A DNA stretch of 64,000 bases from Branchipolynoe longqiensis (Eukaryota > Annelida > Polychaeta > Phyllodocida > Polynoidae): contig CM059187.1 in the NCBI GenBank assembly GCA_030323885.1, positions 138,232,415 to 138,296,414 of the forward strand. Reading direction: 5' to 3'. The translations under genes were made by a program, and so were the position numbers. Positions within the stretch are counted from its first letter, which is position 1. Every line of letters begins with the position of its first letter. A model generated the notes under the pieces. It was not told the DNA's origin. It saw only the letters and a program-made list of their open reading frames with translations, and did not search any database. Positions 19,895 through 29,348 of this stretch are shown piece by piece.

Positions 19895-20191
19895 TTTAAT
19901 TAGATTTATTGCACAAGAGATAAAGATGCTTTCTGTTCCACTGAATTACATCATCATATATCTCAAACTAAACAAAACCGTCAGAAAAGAAAAGATCGTC
20001 TCCTTCATCTACCAGACTCTCTGACAGCAGCTACACACACATGTCCAACGTGCCACCACACATTTCGAGCACAAATTGGACTTGTCAGTCATCAACGAGT
20101 TCACAATGAATGATGAGTTGGTGTTGCCATCGCCACCAATGGACAACCAAGAATAGATTACATCATAATATGAAGTCATCATGAAACACTT
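19895..20191 (+). mobile_element. LINE 3' end with C-terminal C2H2 zinc finger
   Basis: A short plus-strand frame reads RQKRKDRLLHLPDSL, then CPTCHHTFRAQIGLVSHQRV and H, then a stop at 20,111. The finger spans 20,042-20,104 and fits CX2CX12HX3H exactly. A single finger of the form FRAQIGL-SHQR-H at the extreme C terminus is typical of some invertebrate LINE polyproteins. The rest of the element is lost by 5' truncation. An old Cys2-His2 host gene is much less likely. Confidence 0.65.
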
Positions 20192-20449
20192 CCATAACAA
20201 ATACCAAAATTGCTATGTAAATGCGCAATAAAATAAGAAGACACACAAATTATAAGGCAATAAAAAGACACAATTGTAAATATAACAGCCATCGTGTGCT
20301 GGCATATTGTTTAATGTGAGTCTTTGGCCCAAACCAATTTGAAAATAATTTACCCAACCGGGAGAATGTAAAAAGCTGTAGCTTTCGATTAGAGAATATC
20401 ATAAATAAATGTATGTATTGATTGGCCAGGAGCTAACTTTCTTTCATTT

Positions 20450-20667
20450 CTTCACAATAAGATTCCCTCTCTCTTTCTCCCCTCCCCCATTCTCTTTATC
20501 TCATTTCTTCTCTTTCTTTCCTGCTCTTTATTTCGCGCTGCATTTCTTTCTTTCACTCTCTTTCTTTCCCTCTTTGTTTTCTTTCCTCCGTTGTATCGCT
20601 CGCACTCAGTCTCACTCTCTCTTTCTCTCTCTCTCACTTCCTCCCTTTCTCCCTCTCTGCGCATGCC
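20450..20667. repeat. CT-rich low-complexity tract
   Basis: TTTCTTTCCCTCTTTG and CTCTCTCTTTCTCTCTCTCT-type sequence on the plus strand. The Ser/Leu/Phe or Glu/Arg/Lys-rich frames here are compositional. Confidence 0.9.
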
Positions 20668-20879
20668 CAGTGAGTGTGCTGCGCATGCGTGCATGCGATA
20701 AGAGGCTCGGTGTTGTGGAGATTGCGCGACACACTGAGAAGGTGTTATCTAGTTCGCGAATAGAGGTGGGTCTACAGTGCCTGTTTGAGTACATGTGACT
20801 TATGAGCGGCTAACAGAACGGGGCAACATTGAGCAGAGCCAGGTGAGATAGCAGTGAGCCTAACTCTCTGCCCCAGACC

Positions 20880-20990
20880 TAGTAGACCCGAGCACTCCTC
20901 GCCCCTTACACTCACCCCATCCCCCCCCCCCCCCACCATCCCCTCCCCCCCACCACCAACACTCCCCCCTCCCCCACCACCATCACGGGA
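20880..20990. repeat. C-rich tract
   Basis: CCATCCCCCCCCCCCCCC and CCCTCCCCCACCACC-type sequence; no gene. Confidence 0.85.
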
Positions 20991-21116
20991 CCGTCTAACC
21001 TTTCCCAGGGCAAAAACTCTGGGAACAAAATATCTAGAAATCACCGGACACACACTGAGATAAACAAAAAAGGCATAAGGATTTAAAAAATAATAATACT
21101 ATTAATAGGCCATCCC

Positions 21117-21335
21117 GTCAACCAGACGGGATGGCCGAATGAGTTAGAGCGTCCATCTCCCGTGTTTGGTAGATCGTGGGTTCGAACCCTGGTCGAGTCA
21201 AACCAATGACTTAAAAATGTATACTTGTCATTTCCTAGCCAGGCGCTCGGCATTATTAGGATAGGGCAAGGAGCAGTGGAATGAGGAAGACCAATCGTCC
21301 ACGATTGAAATTTCCCCTGCTTAAACAACTAATGT
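21117..21335 (+). mobile_element. Chimeric SINE: head-B front, head-D tail 2
   Basis: GACGGGATGGCCGAATGAGT (box A) and GGGTTCGAACCCTGGTC (box B) lead into the head-A/B body up to TTATTAGGATAGGGCAAGG (21,254-21,272). It then switches to GCAGTGGAATGAGGAAGACC and CCCCTGCTTAAACAACTAAT, the tail of the head-D SINEs at 14.01 and 51.89 kb. Confidence 0.85.
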
Positions 21336-21441
21336 ACAACAACAAGAAAAATAGTATCTGATAAATATACATAACATACTTTAAGAAGGTATCAGCATAC
21401 AACAAAGAATGTGTCTTTGTTTGGCACTACTGAATGATTAA

Positions 21442-21786
21442 AGCTGCATAGTCTGACGAAAACATCAAATTTTCAGAACCGAAACAATTATCTAGATTTG
21501 ATTCTATATATTTAACTTAGATAATGATGCGTTTATTAAACATTTTTCACCACATAGAAGGGAATATTGAGGGAATGTAATAGAACGTATTACTGCAGAA
21601 GCCTATGGCATCAGAGTTTTGGTGTGATTGCCAAAATTAACTTTGTATGTTTACACTTCAAAAATCTTGAAACTTAGCCATTTAAAATCAAAGTGACCTC
21701 AAACTAAAGTAAAGTAAGTTTTAGCTATCAACCTAGTAATAATATATTTATCTCAGAAACTCAAAAAACAATGGGACTATGCAACT
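21442..21786. mobile_element. TTAA-MITE, diverged
   Basis: TTAA at 21,438-21,441, but ATAA on the right, so one flank has mutated. Ends AGCTGCATAGTCTGACG and the inverse of AGTTGCATAGTCCCATTG. Confidence 0.85.
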
Positions 21787-22059
21787 ATAAAACCAAGAAT
21801 AAATAAATGGATTATTAAGACTCCCAAATAAGCATGATGTTAGTGCATTGTGAGATGTTTTGTCAACTATCTGTGATTTGGGTCAGAAGGCTCACAACAG
21901 TTGCCGCTAAATGGCTGCGTGTTGGCGGGACGGCCCCGGGTCCCGATAGAGTCGGACGGCTCCACTTGAGACCACTTGGGGCGACCCTTGTCCGGCTGCG
22001 CTACGCCACGGCACTGGTATTTGTTACCGACTTGGTGTGGTCACTTCTCAATAGTGTCA

Positions 22060-22158
22060 GATCTACGACGGTGTGTGTGTGTTTGTTTTCGGGGAGTTTT
22101 CAGTCACGTTGGCACTCTGAAGGCTGCAAATCTGTTGGGACTGTATGGGCACTGCTAA
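22060..22158. repeat. Duplicated segment, left part (see 7,770-8,057)
   Basis: Resembles 7,830-7,910. The segment continues at 23,091 after the MITE. Confidence 0.65.
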
Positions 22159-23090
22159 TGGTGCAGTCACACTATGACGTAATGGCCAACGTGCCTCCGA
22201 CATGGGTGACTTTTCATCATTACGTCGGGTCACGTTAAAGTCACGTTACAGTCACGTTAAGCTCTCGTCACATCACATTCACTCTCGTCGCCTCTCGTCA
22301 CCTCTCGTCGGACGACGTCAAGGTTTTGGACATGTTGAAAAAACTTTGACGTAGTTTGACGAGTTGATAAGACATTCGAGTCATGTTACGGGCACGTTAT
22401 GCTCTCGTTATGACCACGTCATCTACGTCAGGTCAATGTCGCCTCACGTCCACGCTGTCGTCGTTGACGTCGTTGCCGATCGTCTAGCATGGCCGTAACG
22501 TCATTGACGTCTTGCGAACATTTTTGAATGTGGTCGGAACTTCGTCTGAATGTCATCTGAACATCATCTGAACATCATCTGAACATTTTGCCTTTGGGTA
22601 TATAAAGCCTGTGATTAGCAGCTCTCCTCAGGTCACGTCGAAGCCCCGTTATGACCTCATCGAAGCCCCATTCCGGTGTCATTCCCACAACATCCGAGTC
22701 TCGTCGGAGCCTCGTCGAAGCCCCGTCGCGATCACGTCGACCACATTAGCGCCACGTTAGTCTGTCATTATTCGCTCGTCGCGCTAAACCGGTGAGTTGG
22801 ACGTGTCAATGCTGGGACGGACGTGATCACGCTCGTTCGCCTTTATGCCGCCGCTATGGTCACGTCCCCACGACATCGAGAGCGCGAGAATGTCGCTAGG
22901 ATCTCGTTCGCTAAATTAATTTCTTCTACGTCCTCTCTCGTTCCGACGACGTCATACCATCGTTACACCCACGTCGACCATGCCGCGATGTCGTCCAACT
23001 TGGCCTTGTATTTGCATATCACGTCGGGTTTTTCAAAAGTCGCCCACATCGGACTCACGTTGGCCATTACGTCGTAGTGTGACTGCACCA
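22159..23090. mobile_element. 932-bp PIF/Harbinger-like word-array MITE (ACGTC/CGTCA words)
   Basis: Inverted ends TGGTGCAGTCACACTAYGAC, then GTAATGGCCAACGTG, extending imperfectly to ~57 bases. Perfect TAA duplication at 22,156-22,158 and 23,091-23,093. The interior is packed with CACGTC, CGTCG, ACGTCA and TCACGTT words in both orientations. No transposase; short frames inside follow the words. The TAA target is characteristic of PIF/Harbinger. Confidence 0.92.
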
Positions 23091-23266
23091 TAACGGCGGC
23101 GGTTCCAATGCAGCGGGGCGTTAGTTGGCTTCCGGTGGGTAGTAGTCGGAGTGATCAGGGGTGGGGGGATGGGAGGGGGCGTGGGGGGCCAGCATGAGCG
23201 GGTGGAGAGAAAAAGATAATCTAGGAGCCCAAACCAGGTCTTCTAAGAGGGCCGGCTGGGAGGTTG
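23091..23266. repeat. Duplicated segment, right part (see 7,770-8,057)
   Basis: GGTTCCAATGC, GGCTTCCGGTGGGTAGTAG and CTAGGAGCCCAAACCAG match 7,910-8,050 in order. Confidence 0.65.
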
Positions 23267-23560
23267 TTTGGTTGCTATAGTTTTACGCCCCACATACCAG
23301 GCTGGGAACCGACCCGTGACAGCGCACACTCATGGCGACTTTATAGTGCTGCCTGACTGGGGGGATCAGGTTGCCAGTACTATGACCTGATGTCCCACAC
23401 AGTCACATTATCCTGACACTGCAACAACTCATTGTCTCAACATAGTAACGCCAAGCGCCAAGCAGCGACAAGTACCCATTGTATAAGTCATTGTTTTGAC
23501 TCAACCAGGATCCAAAATTCAGACCTTCCGTGTGGGACGCCTGCACTCGTCAGATTTGCG
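23267..23560 (-). mobile_element. tRNA-derived SINE, diverged
   Basis: Minus strand: tail block ATAGTTTTACGCCCCACATA, then ACCCGTGACAGCGCACACTC, CACATTATCCTGACACTG, GTCATTGTTTTGACTCAACC. The head is only partly recognisable. Confidence 0.82.
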
Positions 23561-23818
23561 CAGTGGGTCCGGTCAAGGCCGGGGTAAGAAGTGAAGTGAA
23601 GATAGGATTAGCTTGGTGGTGGGAGGGTGTGTGTATTCTAGGTTCTGTCCTCCTGAACCCCCTCCCTTCTCCTCCCTCTTCCCTCCTCCACCCCGTCTAC
23701 ACACGCTAAATACTCTTTCCATGCGTCTTATTCTTTTCTTTGCAGTCAACATATGTATCCACTGTTTTTGTTGTGGGTTTTCAATGTATCTAATTAAAAA
23801 CAACAACATATTGGCTAG

Positions 23819-24004
23819 TGTAGTGGTCTGCACTGACCTCTCAGGCAAGTAACCACGTGGGCAGGTAGGCTTGGGTAGTGTGGTGATATTAGGGAGCCAG
23901 GTGGTGTAGTAATGGTTAGCACATTGGCCTGGAATACAAGGAGATGTGGGTTCGAGTCCCGCTCTAAGCGCAATATTTCCCATTTTCATCACCCCCCACG
24001 ACAC
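23819..24004 (+). mobile_element. Head-C SINE, copy 3
   Basis: GTAGTGGTCTGCACTGACCT, then GGTGGTGTAGTAATGGTTAG with a 3-base insertion in box A, GGGTTCGAGTCCCGC box B, and CATTTTCATCACCCCCCACG. Confidence 0.85.
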
Positions 24005-24019
24005 TAGTAGTATAATGGC

Positions 24020-24425
24020 ATACAATTTTTTAAACCAAAACAGTGATATGATTTGATTATATATGCCTAACTTAGATACTCGATTGTTTGATGGTTTTGA
24101 GTTTCTGTCATTTTCTGAGATAAACAAATTAGGTTGATCGCTACAATCTACCTGACTTTAACATTAATTTTAAATTGCTAACTTTTGATATATTTAAAGT
24201 GCAAACATTCCAAATTAATTTTTGCAAGCACACCAAAACTCTGACACCATAGGCTTCAGCGGTGACAAGTTCTATTAAATTTAAATTGCTTCAGTATTCA
24301 CTTTTATGTGGCGACAAATGCTTAATAAATGCACCAGTATCTAAAGTAGATGTGTAGAATCAAACCTAGATAACAGTTTTCATTTTCAACATTTTATGTT
24401 TTTATCGGCCTATGCAACTTTAAGC
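24020..24425. mobile_element. TTAA-MITE plus a short inverted fragment of the same family
   Basis: 24,020-24,075 looks like one end of the family in the opposite direction (AACCAAAACAGTGATATGAT). From 24,085 the standard order runs GATGGTTTTGAGTTTCTG, AACTTTTGATATATTTAAAG, ACACCATAGGCTTCAGC, CGGCCTATGCAACTTTAA. The left terminus is damaged. Confidence 0.75.
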
Positions 24426-24439
24426 ATGCTGTGTTTATT

Positions 24440-24545
24440 TTGCTTGTTTACACTTCACATAGCTCGGAATTTAACTATTTAAAATAAAGTTACTTCAAAC
24501 TAAAGTAATGTAGATTATAACAATCAGCTTAATACCTTTAAACTA
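24440..24545. mobile_element. TTAA-MITE internal fragment
   Basis: CTTGTTTACACTTCACATAG, TTTAAAATAAAGTTACTTCA and AAACTAAAGTAATGTAGATT match the middle-to-end of the family. Both termini are missing. Confidence 0.7.
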
Positions 24546-24628
24546 AGACGTAAAACCCCAACAAACAACCAATAACCTGGGTAAACACCGACCACAGGCC
24601 CACCTCGCTCACTGAACACCTATCAGTA

Positions 24629-24915
24629 GATCGTGGGGTTGTGGGTTCGAACCCTGGTCGAGTCAAACCAATGACTTAAAAATTGATACTTGTTGCTTCC
24701 TAGCCTGGCACTCGGCATTAATAGGATAGGGCAAGAACTGGTTGGCTCAGTATCAGGATAATGTGACTGAGTGGGATATTAGGTCATGGTGGCTGGTGGC
24801 CTGGTCTTCCAGTGGGGCAGCACTATAAAGTCACCATGAGTGCGCACTGTCACAAGTCGGTACCCGTCCTGATATGACATTAGATGTTGCTAGGATGTAA
24901 AACAACAACAAACAA
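24629..24915 (+). mobile_element. tRNA-derived SINE, head truncated
   Basis: Begins TAGATCGTGGGGTTGTGGGT just before box B (GGGTTCGAACCCTGG), then the complete body and an AACAACAACAAACAAACAAA tail. Confidence 0.9.
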
Positions 24916-24984
24916 ACAAACCTATCAGTATCACAAGAGGTCCAACAGGGATTGCACCTTCAATCTCACCCCAGGTCTAACTAA

Positions 24985-25550
24985 AGCCCCGTTCACACAG
25001 CACAACTTTAGGCCGAACTAGATAAGGCGAAATAGAGGAGGCGAACTAGGCGTCCTGTCCACACAAGCAGTACTTGGGGCGGTTTAAGGCGGAAATCGAT
25101 CTCTGCGCATGAGCAAGTCCATACTAACCAGCGCCAGTTTCGGTTCGTCGACGTCACCACGAGAGAATGTGGGTTCGACCTAGATATGTATAGACTGAGT
25201 CGTATTGTTTTGGAATGGTCAAAACTTCTGCTGGACAGTGAAACCCTAAAAATAAATAATGAAAAAAATATCTGTGCACCTCTAGCCAGTTCATAGACCA
25301 AATTATATTATATAGTGTGACGTGCTTAATCCGCTTCAAGTAAACTCCTACCGTCCACACAAGCAAGGTGGGCCGACTTAAGCTAGTTCGCTTCATCTAT
25401 ACTACCTCGAGAGGTGGTATAGTTGAAGCGAACTAGATGAGGCGACTCAGGCTTAAGTCGCCTCAGCCTAGTGTCCACACGACCAATTTGAGTTGAACTA
25501 AAGGAGGCAAACTAGTTAAGCTTACTTAACTCGCCAGTGTGAACGGGGCT
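24985..25550. mobile_element. MITE, AGCCCCGTTCACAC family, copy 2
   Basis: Perfect 14-base inverted termini AGCCCCGTTCACAC with TAA at 24,982-24,984 and 25,551-25,553. Internal inverted segments (GGCGAACTAGGCG, TTAAGTCGCCTC) and a conserved middle (CTCTGCGCATGAGCAAGTCC, CACGAGAGAATGTGGGTTCG). No coding frame; short frames are incidental. Confidence 0.92.
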
Positions 25551-25664
25551 TAAGTCACTTAGTGCAAACCTGCCAGTGGTGGGGTCACCACGTACCCTGA
25601 ACACTCGCAGGAATATACTGGAGTACTCTGTATAACATTCCACATAATCGATATGTAGCGTCCA

Positions 25665-25860
25665 AAACCCTGACCTCTCAAGCGATAAGCCACATTAACA
25701 GGTAGGCATGAAAAGAGTGCTTGCAACAAGGGGTCTAGATTAGATAGCCTAATGGTTAAAACACTAGCTCTGGAATGGAAAGAATTGTGTTATAATATTA
25801 CTCTCAGTTACTCTAAATCTTACTTCCCATTAGTACCCCCCCCCCCCCCACGTGGCAATA
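25665..25860 (+). mobile_element. Head-C SINE, degraded copy 4
   Basis: CCTGACCTCTCAAGCGATAA, AACAGGTAGGCATG, AGATAGCCTAATGGTTAAAA, ACACTAGCTCTGGAATGG and then a C run. Box B has decayed. Confidence 0.65.
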
Positions 25861-25879
25861 TTTTCAATTATCATTTTTG

Positions 25880-25990
25880 TTTGTTTGTTCATTGGGGCTT
25901 AACGTCTTAGCAACATCTAAGGTAGGCAGTGTCACAAGTTGATGGGCGGATATGGATCAGGCTGCCTGCGGTGGGAACCACCCCCTACAC
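25880..25990. repeat. SINE tail scrap plus a flank shared with 34,345
   Basis: GGGGCTTAACGTCTTAGCAA and CATCTAAGG are SINE tail. Then GATGGGCGGATATGGATCAG and GCTGCCTGCGGTGGGAACCA are nearly identical to 34,354-34,400, and in both places a CCCTCACCC minisatellite follows. Confidence 0.75.
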
Positions 25991-26692
25991 CACCCACACC
26001 CACATCTACCATCACCCTCCCCACTACCATCACCCACTCCCCATCCCTCACCCACTACCCCGACCCTCCCCACTACCCTCACCCACTACCCTCACCCTCT
26101 TCAGCAGCCTCACCCTCTCTCCTACTCTCATCCACCCCCTGTCCCTCCTCAATACCTTCACCCACTCGCCTACCCTCACCCACTTCGCTACCCTCACCAT
26201 CCCCACTACCCTCACCCACTCCACCAACATAACCACCCCCACAACCCACACCCAACCCTCACCCTCCCCACTACCCTCACCATCCCCACTACCCTCTCCC
26301 ACTCCTCCACCCTCACCATCGCCATAACCCTCACCCATCTCCTACCCTCACCCTCCCCACTACCATCACCCACTCCCCATCCCTCACCCACTCCCCTACC
26401 ATCACCCTCCCCACAACCTTCACCCTCCCCATTACCCTCACCCACTCCACATCCCTCACCCACTCCCCTACCCTCACCCTCTCCACTACCCTCACCCACT
26501 CCCCATCCCTCACCCTCCCCATTACCCTCACCCACTCGCCTACCCTCACCCATTCCCAGATCCTCACCCACTCCCCTACCCTCACCCACTCCCCTACCCT
26601 CACCCACTTCCATACCCGCACCCACTCCCCTACCCTCACCCACTCCTCCACCCTCACCCACTCCCCACAACCCTCACGCACCCCCCTACCCT
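25991..26692. repeat. CCCTCACCCACT minisatellite
   Basis: Irregular ~12-base units such as CCCTACCCTCACCCACTC over 700 bases. The pyrimidine-rich strand stays open in three frames (Pro/Ser/Thr/Leu/His-rich, up to 273 codons) and the other strand reads as Gly/Val/Glu/Arg-rich. These frames are artefacts of the repeat. Confidence 0.93.
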
Positions 26693-26904
26693 CGATATGG
26701 ATCACAAAACGTTGCGGTTTTTCACAGCTGCAGCAGCCTCCAAAGTGGCACACTGGTGCACACTAGCCGATAGCACTATGTTGCAACAAAAGGTGATGCC
26801 CCTCTGCTGCGGTGTTAAAACAGGCGTAACGCCTAGGAACATTCAAGTGTAAAAGGTGACATGCATTCCAGCAGCCCTGCGTCGTATACAGGGCTGCTAA
26901 ATAA

Positions 26905-26942
26905 GTGGAGTTTTACGTCCTGGCAACATCTACAACCAACCG
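26905..26942 (-). mobile_element. SINE tail scrap
   Basis: GGAGTTTTACGTCCTGGCAA, CATCTA, then CAACCAACC. Confidence 0.6.
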
Positions 26943-26986
26943 GTATATATATATATATAGAGAGAGAGAAAGGGTAAAGCCATATA

Positions 26987-27161
26987 CAGTAAAACCTCTC
27001 TAAATCGACCGACCTCAGAACCGACTTTAAGTGGTCCATTTAGGGAGGTGGTCGGTTTAGGAAGTTAGAATATGGTTACAATGGTATTGTTGGGACCCAA
27101 ATAAAGCGATCGATATAGGGGAGTGGTCGATCTGTGGAGGTGGTCGGTTAGAGAGGTTTTA

Positions 27162-27165
<4 letters not shown>
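26987..27165. mobile_element. pogo-like MITE, copy 2
   Basis: Ends CAGTAAAACCTCTCTAAATC and the inverse AGAGAGGTTTTACTG, with CAATGGTATTGTTGGGACCC and GGAGTGGTCGATCTGTGGAG inside. It lies between TA repeats. The next copy follows head to tail. Confidence 0.88.

Positions 27166-27211
<46 letters not shown>
27166..27211. repeat. (TA)n microsatellite between two MITEs
   Basis: Pure TA repeats joining the pogo-like MITE copies at 26,987 and 27,212. Confidence 0.95.
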
Positions 27212-27215
<4 letters not shown>

Positions 27216-27403
27216 AAACCCCTCTAAATCGACCCACCATGGGACCGACTTTAAATGGTCCATTTTGGGAGGTGGTCGGTTTAGGGAATTTTTCATTTTG
27301 TTACAATGGTATTGTATGGGCGATTGTTTGGAACCCAAATAAAGTGATCAATATATGGGAGTGGTCGATCTATGGAGGTGATCGGTTAGAGAGGTTTTAC
27401 TGT
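27212..27403. mobile_element. pogo-like MITE, copy 3
   Basis: Same orientation as copy 2, ends AGTAAAACCCCTCTAAATCG and AGAGAGGTTTTACTG. About 12 bases longer, with GGGCGATTGTTTGGAACCC in place of GGGACCC, as also seen inverted at 45,195. Confidence 0.88.
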
Positions 27404-27419
27404 ATGTATATATAATATA

Positions 27420-27619
27420 TTTGTATAGTGAGCAGCTTGCCCCATGTTGTCAGCAGGTTGAGGCGACAGCCCGCCGTTATCTGCTTGTGACTGACACTGT
27501 GACAGTGACCGGACCGCCCACCATGGTCACTGTCACCCTGTCAGCACCCACCCAACCCCGGGCAGACGCGAGCTGCTCCCGGGAGGCCGGGGAACTGCTC
27601 ACTATAGACTAGTTCGTCA
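27420..27619. other. Unassigned GC-richer spacer
   Basis: A short Thr/Val/Ala-rich frame is present but nothing supports a gene. Confidence 0.35.
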
Positions 27620-27843
27620 TTCTGACTGCGCATGCGCTGAAAACGGCGCTGTCAGCAAAACAATGCGCACTGCCATTGAATTTGACGATACGCACAGTGC
27701 AAAACTTCGATTTTATTCAAAATTAAAGAAATACATTTTAGCATAAACATGGATGGACACATGCAATATAATGATATAATGTACATATCTGGGACATAAC
27801 TATCCATAGTTAAGCATTTTGAGCTAAGAAACATGCAAGTCTA
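27620..27843 (+). mobile_element. Dispersed repeat R1, copy 3, left part
   Basis: ACTGCGCATGCGCTGAAAAC, GGATGGACACATGCAATATA and ACTATCCATAGTTAAGCATT match copy 2. Interrupted at ~27,843 and resumed near 28,600. Confidence 0.8.
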
Positions 27844-28600
27844 TAATAAAATAAATTGCCGAAATCCAACGTCGAATAAAAATCGACACACACAAAGATA
27901 TTAAAACTAGAAATATATTGTTGCTTTGCTGTCGTGTTCCTAGCATTACAGCCTCAGGGACAAGGTAAAATTCGACAAACATGGCCGCTTCCCGCCGGCT
28001 ATGCCTCTCTCCGCCATCTTGGTTCTTGAAATATATGTCTATTTGTGTCGTACGTCGAAGGTATAATCGACACACACAAGCGTAATTATAAATTATTTAA
28101 TATATAAATTTCCGCTTGCTGCCTCACAAATCGACCCACATGTTCTCTAGCCGTATCTCATCGACAGCCACGACGGCTACGCCCCTCTCCGCCATCTTGG
28201 TTTTCGTCGATAGGTTCAAGCAAACCGACACACATGATAATGAATGTAATAAATAAAGCTTAGCTCACGACACAGACATGGTTGAAGCTCCTCTCCTTGT
28301 TAGTAGCAGGTAGTTCCTTCAGGAGGTAAGAACACAGGTAGCCAGTAGACTGTGTCTTCCAAGCTTCCAAGCAGTAAAAATAGGTGTGTATTGTGCCAAG
28401 CAAACAACAGAAGTGAGGAGTATAGAAGGTGGGGGAGGGGAAGCAGCAAGAAGAGTGCTGGCCCGCAGCAAATATATATCATGGACAAGAAATAATCATG
28501 AAGTCGTAGGATAATAAATAATATTATAAGATCATAGGATAATAAATAATATTATAATAACCTCACCCGCCATTTTATATTTATATAATAGATTATATTG
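27844..28600. other. Insertion within repeat R1; unclassified element
   Basis: This ~750-base block separates two parts of R1. A ~60-base R1 stretch (GTACATATCTGGGACATAAC to AAGAAACAT) occurs on both sides, at 27,779 and 28,611. The block has repeated TCGACACACA words and two CCGCCATCTTGGTT motifs at ~28,010 and ~28,189. No coding frame. An LTR-like or 5'-UTR-derived insertion is possible but unproven. Confidence 0.5.
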
Positions 28601-29200
28601 CACATAATGTACATATCTGGGACATAACTATCCATAGTTAAGCATGTTGAGCTAAGAAACATACAATTCCACACAAAGCAATCAGTCACTTTAAGGCTGA
28701 TATCCACATCACCATTATTAATTCTTGTTCACAATATTAAAATGCCAAATGTGTCAACAGAAACTTGTTTCAAAGAAATATATAATCAATGTCTGATTAA
28801 CCCTACTCATTTCCTAGCTGTACATATGTCATCAAGCATAGGATATAAATAAAAACATGAATAAAATAAGTAAAACTGACTCTGGCTATAGCACTAACAC
28901 TAGTCTAAGTGCCTATATTTGTCTAGATCTAAATGAACATGGCATAAGACGTCCTGATTAGATTGGTGTAAATGCAATGCTAGATCAAAGATTAACATCT
29001 CAAATTCATTACATATATTTTCTAGTTGGTATTCTACTACATTTCAAACATTAGCTGAAATGAGTTGAAACCTTACAGATTCCATAGCTACACTCACTGC
29101 TTCAACATGTGCCATGTCCTTCTCCGGGTTTGTTTTGCTGCCATGCGTCCCACAATGCACCACGCGGCTGGAATTACAAACTAGTCTATTAGTAAGTACT
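28601..29200 (+). mobile_element. Dispersed repeat R1, copy 3, right part
   Basis: Colinear with 16,745-17,345: CAGTCACTTTAAGGCTGATA, CAATGTCTGATTAACCCTAC, AGTAAAACTGACTCTGGCTA, CACAATGCACCACGCGGCTG. Confidence 0.8.
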
Positions 29201-29348
29201 GGCAGAGTACCAAGTGTCGAAGAGCTTGACAGACTTGGTCACTTTTATTCCGCAAAAAGATTCCTTAAAAGAAAAATGTGTATAGTTGGTTTCCCTCGTG
29301 AACGGTAATCGTCCAGTTGAAACTCCTAGTCCTACTGTGTGTATACAC

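Noticed and set aside
20409..20798. Possible signal-peptide-like hydrophobic frame (Phe/Ser/Leu-rich)
   Set aside because: It arises from CT-rich low-complexity sequence; there is no support for a secreted protein.
21834..22238. 134-codon plus-strand frame
   Set aside because: It crosses a duplicated segment and the start of a MITE, with no domain recognised.
25991..26692. Telomere-like CCCTAA repeats
   Set aside because: Units are CCCTACCCTCACCC-type and irregular. No run of TTAGGG or its complement is present.
25929..26773. Pro/Ser/Thr-rich frames up to 273 codons and Gly/Val/Glu frames on the opposite strand
   Set aside because: They are produced by the CCCTCACCC minisatellite, and all three frames are open at once.
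27844..28600. LTR retrotransposon long terminal repeat
   Set aside because: I found no matching second terminal repeat, primer-binding site or TG...CA ends, so I left it unclassified.
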